From contig NZ_CP143258.1 of assembly GCF_036320655.1 (NCBI RefSeq), positions 1,488,001 through 1,552,000 on the forward strand: a stretch of 64,000 nucleotides of DNA. The letters are read 5' to 3'. Positions within the stretch are counted from its first letter, which is position 1; each line of letters starts with the position of its first letter. The notes below the pieces were generated by a model. That model searched no databases. It was given only the letters and a program-made list of their open reading frames with translations, and was not told where the DNA came from. Source of the stretch: Porphyromonas pogonae. GTDB taxonomy: Bacteria; Bacteroidota; Bacteroidia; Bacteroidales; Porphyromonadaceae. Positions 62,920 through 64,000 of this stretch are shown in pieces. The position numbers and the translations under genes are program-made.

Positions 62920-64000
62920 TTAGTGGTGTTTTACTCTGTCATGCTCTTCAGCTTGCTTGGCACTGTTCCAGCTATCAAGACTTCCTGTAAGATATCCCGT
63001 AATACGTCTGAGACGTGCTATCTGATCACTCTTGCATACAGGACATTTATCGTAGATTACTCCTTTGTATCCACAATTTTGACAAGTATCTACAGGGTGG
63101 TTAATGGAGCCATAGCCTATCTCTGCTTCTTTCATTGTACGTACAATTTTTAGAATTACTGAAACATTCTTTTTGGCTTCACCATCAAGTTCTACATAAG
63201 TAATATGGCCTCCACGTGTGATAGCATGGAAAGGTGCTTCACGTTTGATTTTTTCGAACATCCCAATATTTTCTTGTACATCGACATGGAATGAGTTTAC
63301 ATAATAATCTTTGTCTGTAACCCCCGGGATAATACCGTATTTCTTACGATCGATCTTTGTGAATCTGCCTGAGAGACCTTCAGCAGGAGTCGCTAAAACC
63401 GAATAGTTGAGATGATACTTGCGTTTGTACTCTTCCACTACATCATTGATCACCATAATGGCATCATAGAGAGTTTGCCATGCCAGATCATTGTGCCCAT
63501 GCCCTTCTCCGTAAAGAGCTACCATAGCATTGTGCCCCCCAATGAATCCGATACCGAGTGTCCCACTATTGATTACGTCTCCCACTTCATCTTGCATAGA
63601 GAGTTTAGCTCCACCTTTCCAAACGTCGTTACCCATCATAAAGGGGAACTGTCTTGCTAAGGCTGTGCGTTGATATTGGTATCTGTCATAGAGTTGATCA
63701 GCAATTAAAGTGGACATTCTACGCACTCCTTCTAAGAACATGATACGGGCTTCCTTTTGTATTTTGTGCTTGTCAGCATCAGGATACATTTCTTCTGTTT
63801 CCCTACGAGCTTGTATGGCTATACGCGGCATGTTCATAGAAGTGAACGAAAGATTACCTCTTCCTACAGAGCTTTTTTCGCCATTAAGGTTTTCAAATAC
63901 TCTGGTGCGACAACCCATAGTTGCTATCTCATAGAGGTAACGCTTAGGGTCATCTGCTCTCCATTTTTCATTTATATTATATTGGGTGTCAAGAAATACA
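62920..64000 (-). CDS. nrdD: Anaerobic ribonucleoside-triphosphate reductase, C-terminal part
   Basis: The frame stays open to the right edge of the window (reading LDTQYNINEKWRADDPKRYLYEIATMGCRTR before the internal ATG at 63918), so the gene is cut there and only its last 360 or so residues are seen. The C-terminus has the zinc site CQNCGYKG...CPVCKSD and the glycyl-radical motif RITGYLTGSLDSWN. It makes deoxynucleotides in the absence of oxygen, which fits an anaerobe. NrdG is encoded directly downstream. Confidence 0.95.
   Translation of the reverse strand, partial: VFLDTQYNINEKWRADDPKRYLYEIATMGCRTRVFENLNGEKSSVGRGNLSFTSMNMPRIAIQARRETEEMYPDADKHKIQKEARIMFLEGVRRMSTLIADQLYDRYQYQRTALARQFPFMMGNDVWKGGAKLSMQDEVGDVINSGTLGIGFIGGHNAMVALYGEGHGHNDLAWQTLYDAIMVINDVVEEYKRKYHLNYSVLATPAEGLSGRFTKIDRKKYGIIPGVTDKDYYVNSFHVDVQENIGMFEKIKREAPFHAITRGGHITYVELDGEAKKNVSVILKIVRTMKEAEIGYGSINHPVDTCQNCGYKGVIYDKCPVCKSDQIARLRRITGYLTGSLDSWNSAKQAEEHDRVKHH

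Overview
The window is a piece of chromosome from an AT-rich member of the Bacteroidota, most likely order Bacteroidales and close to Porphyromonas. The phylum call rests on several -7 boxes of the form TAnnTTTG ahead of genes, the general lack of Shine-Dalgarno sequences, Bacteroidota-typical families (HU-CCDC81/SPOR protein, calycin-like lipoproteins, OMP beta-barrel family, GH95, HmuY) and many lipoproteins with an SC lipobox. The closeness to Porphyromonas is an inference from an HmuR/HmuY haem-uptake pair and from insertion sequences that resemble the IS1126 (IS5 family) and IS195 (IS982 family) types of P. gingivalis.

Layout. 1-715: the end of an IS5-type element. 735-5088: minus-strand pair of a GH95 fucosidase and an MsbA-type ABC exporter. 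5385-10907: plus-strand housekeeping block (acidic small protein, trmB, mrp, RNase P RNA, YihY, pRiA4b-ORF3-like protein, miaA). 11073-14143: two tandem copies of the same IS5-type element, the second broken by a 187-bp MITE. 14468-16478: two-part ThrE-type exporter overlapping a VanX-type D-Ala-D-Ala dipeptidase. 16528-19132: a nested transposon locus, an IS1126-like element broken by the same MITE and by an IS982-family element. 19253-25049: MacAB-TolC-type tripartite efflux operon on the minus strand. 25533-31501: PhnA-like protein, S9 peptidase, third MITE copy, a 22-bp tandem repeat array, an SDR and QueG. 31494-35806: HU/SPOR protein, lipoproteins (one with a transglutaminase-like triad) and a DUF2284 protein. 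35923-41836: ClpC, an ECF sigma factor with two small partners, SlyD, AroC. 41841-46510: flippase plus three glycosyltransferases. 46798-47733: a lipoprotein closely resembling Chryseobacterium protein-glutaminase. 48734-58497: an outer-membrane beta-barrel protein, then LRR and calycin-like surface proteins leading into an HmuR/HmuY haem-uptake pair and a polytopic membrane protein. 58624-62053: thrS-infC-rpmI-rplT. 62400-64000: anaerobic ribonucleotide reductase nrdG and nrdD (nrdD runs off the window).

The most notable items are the protein-glutaminase homologue, whose Cys-His-Asp spacing (41 and 20 residues) equals that recalled for the Chryseobacterium enzyme; a MITE family of three nearly identical copies, each flanked by a clean 5-bp target duplication and ending in repeats like those of the IS1126-like element; a 22-bp tandem array centred on GTCGAC; and a haem-uptake locus with an R-Y gene order and unfamiliar partners. 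No tRNA, rRNA or CRISPR array was seen. Anaerobic NrdDG, haem acquisition and abundant peptidases fit an anaerobic, protein-feeding host-associated lifestyle; that is inference.
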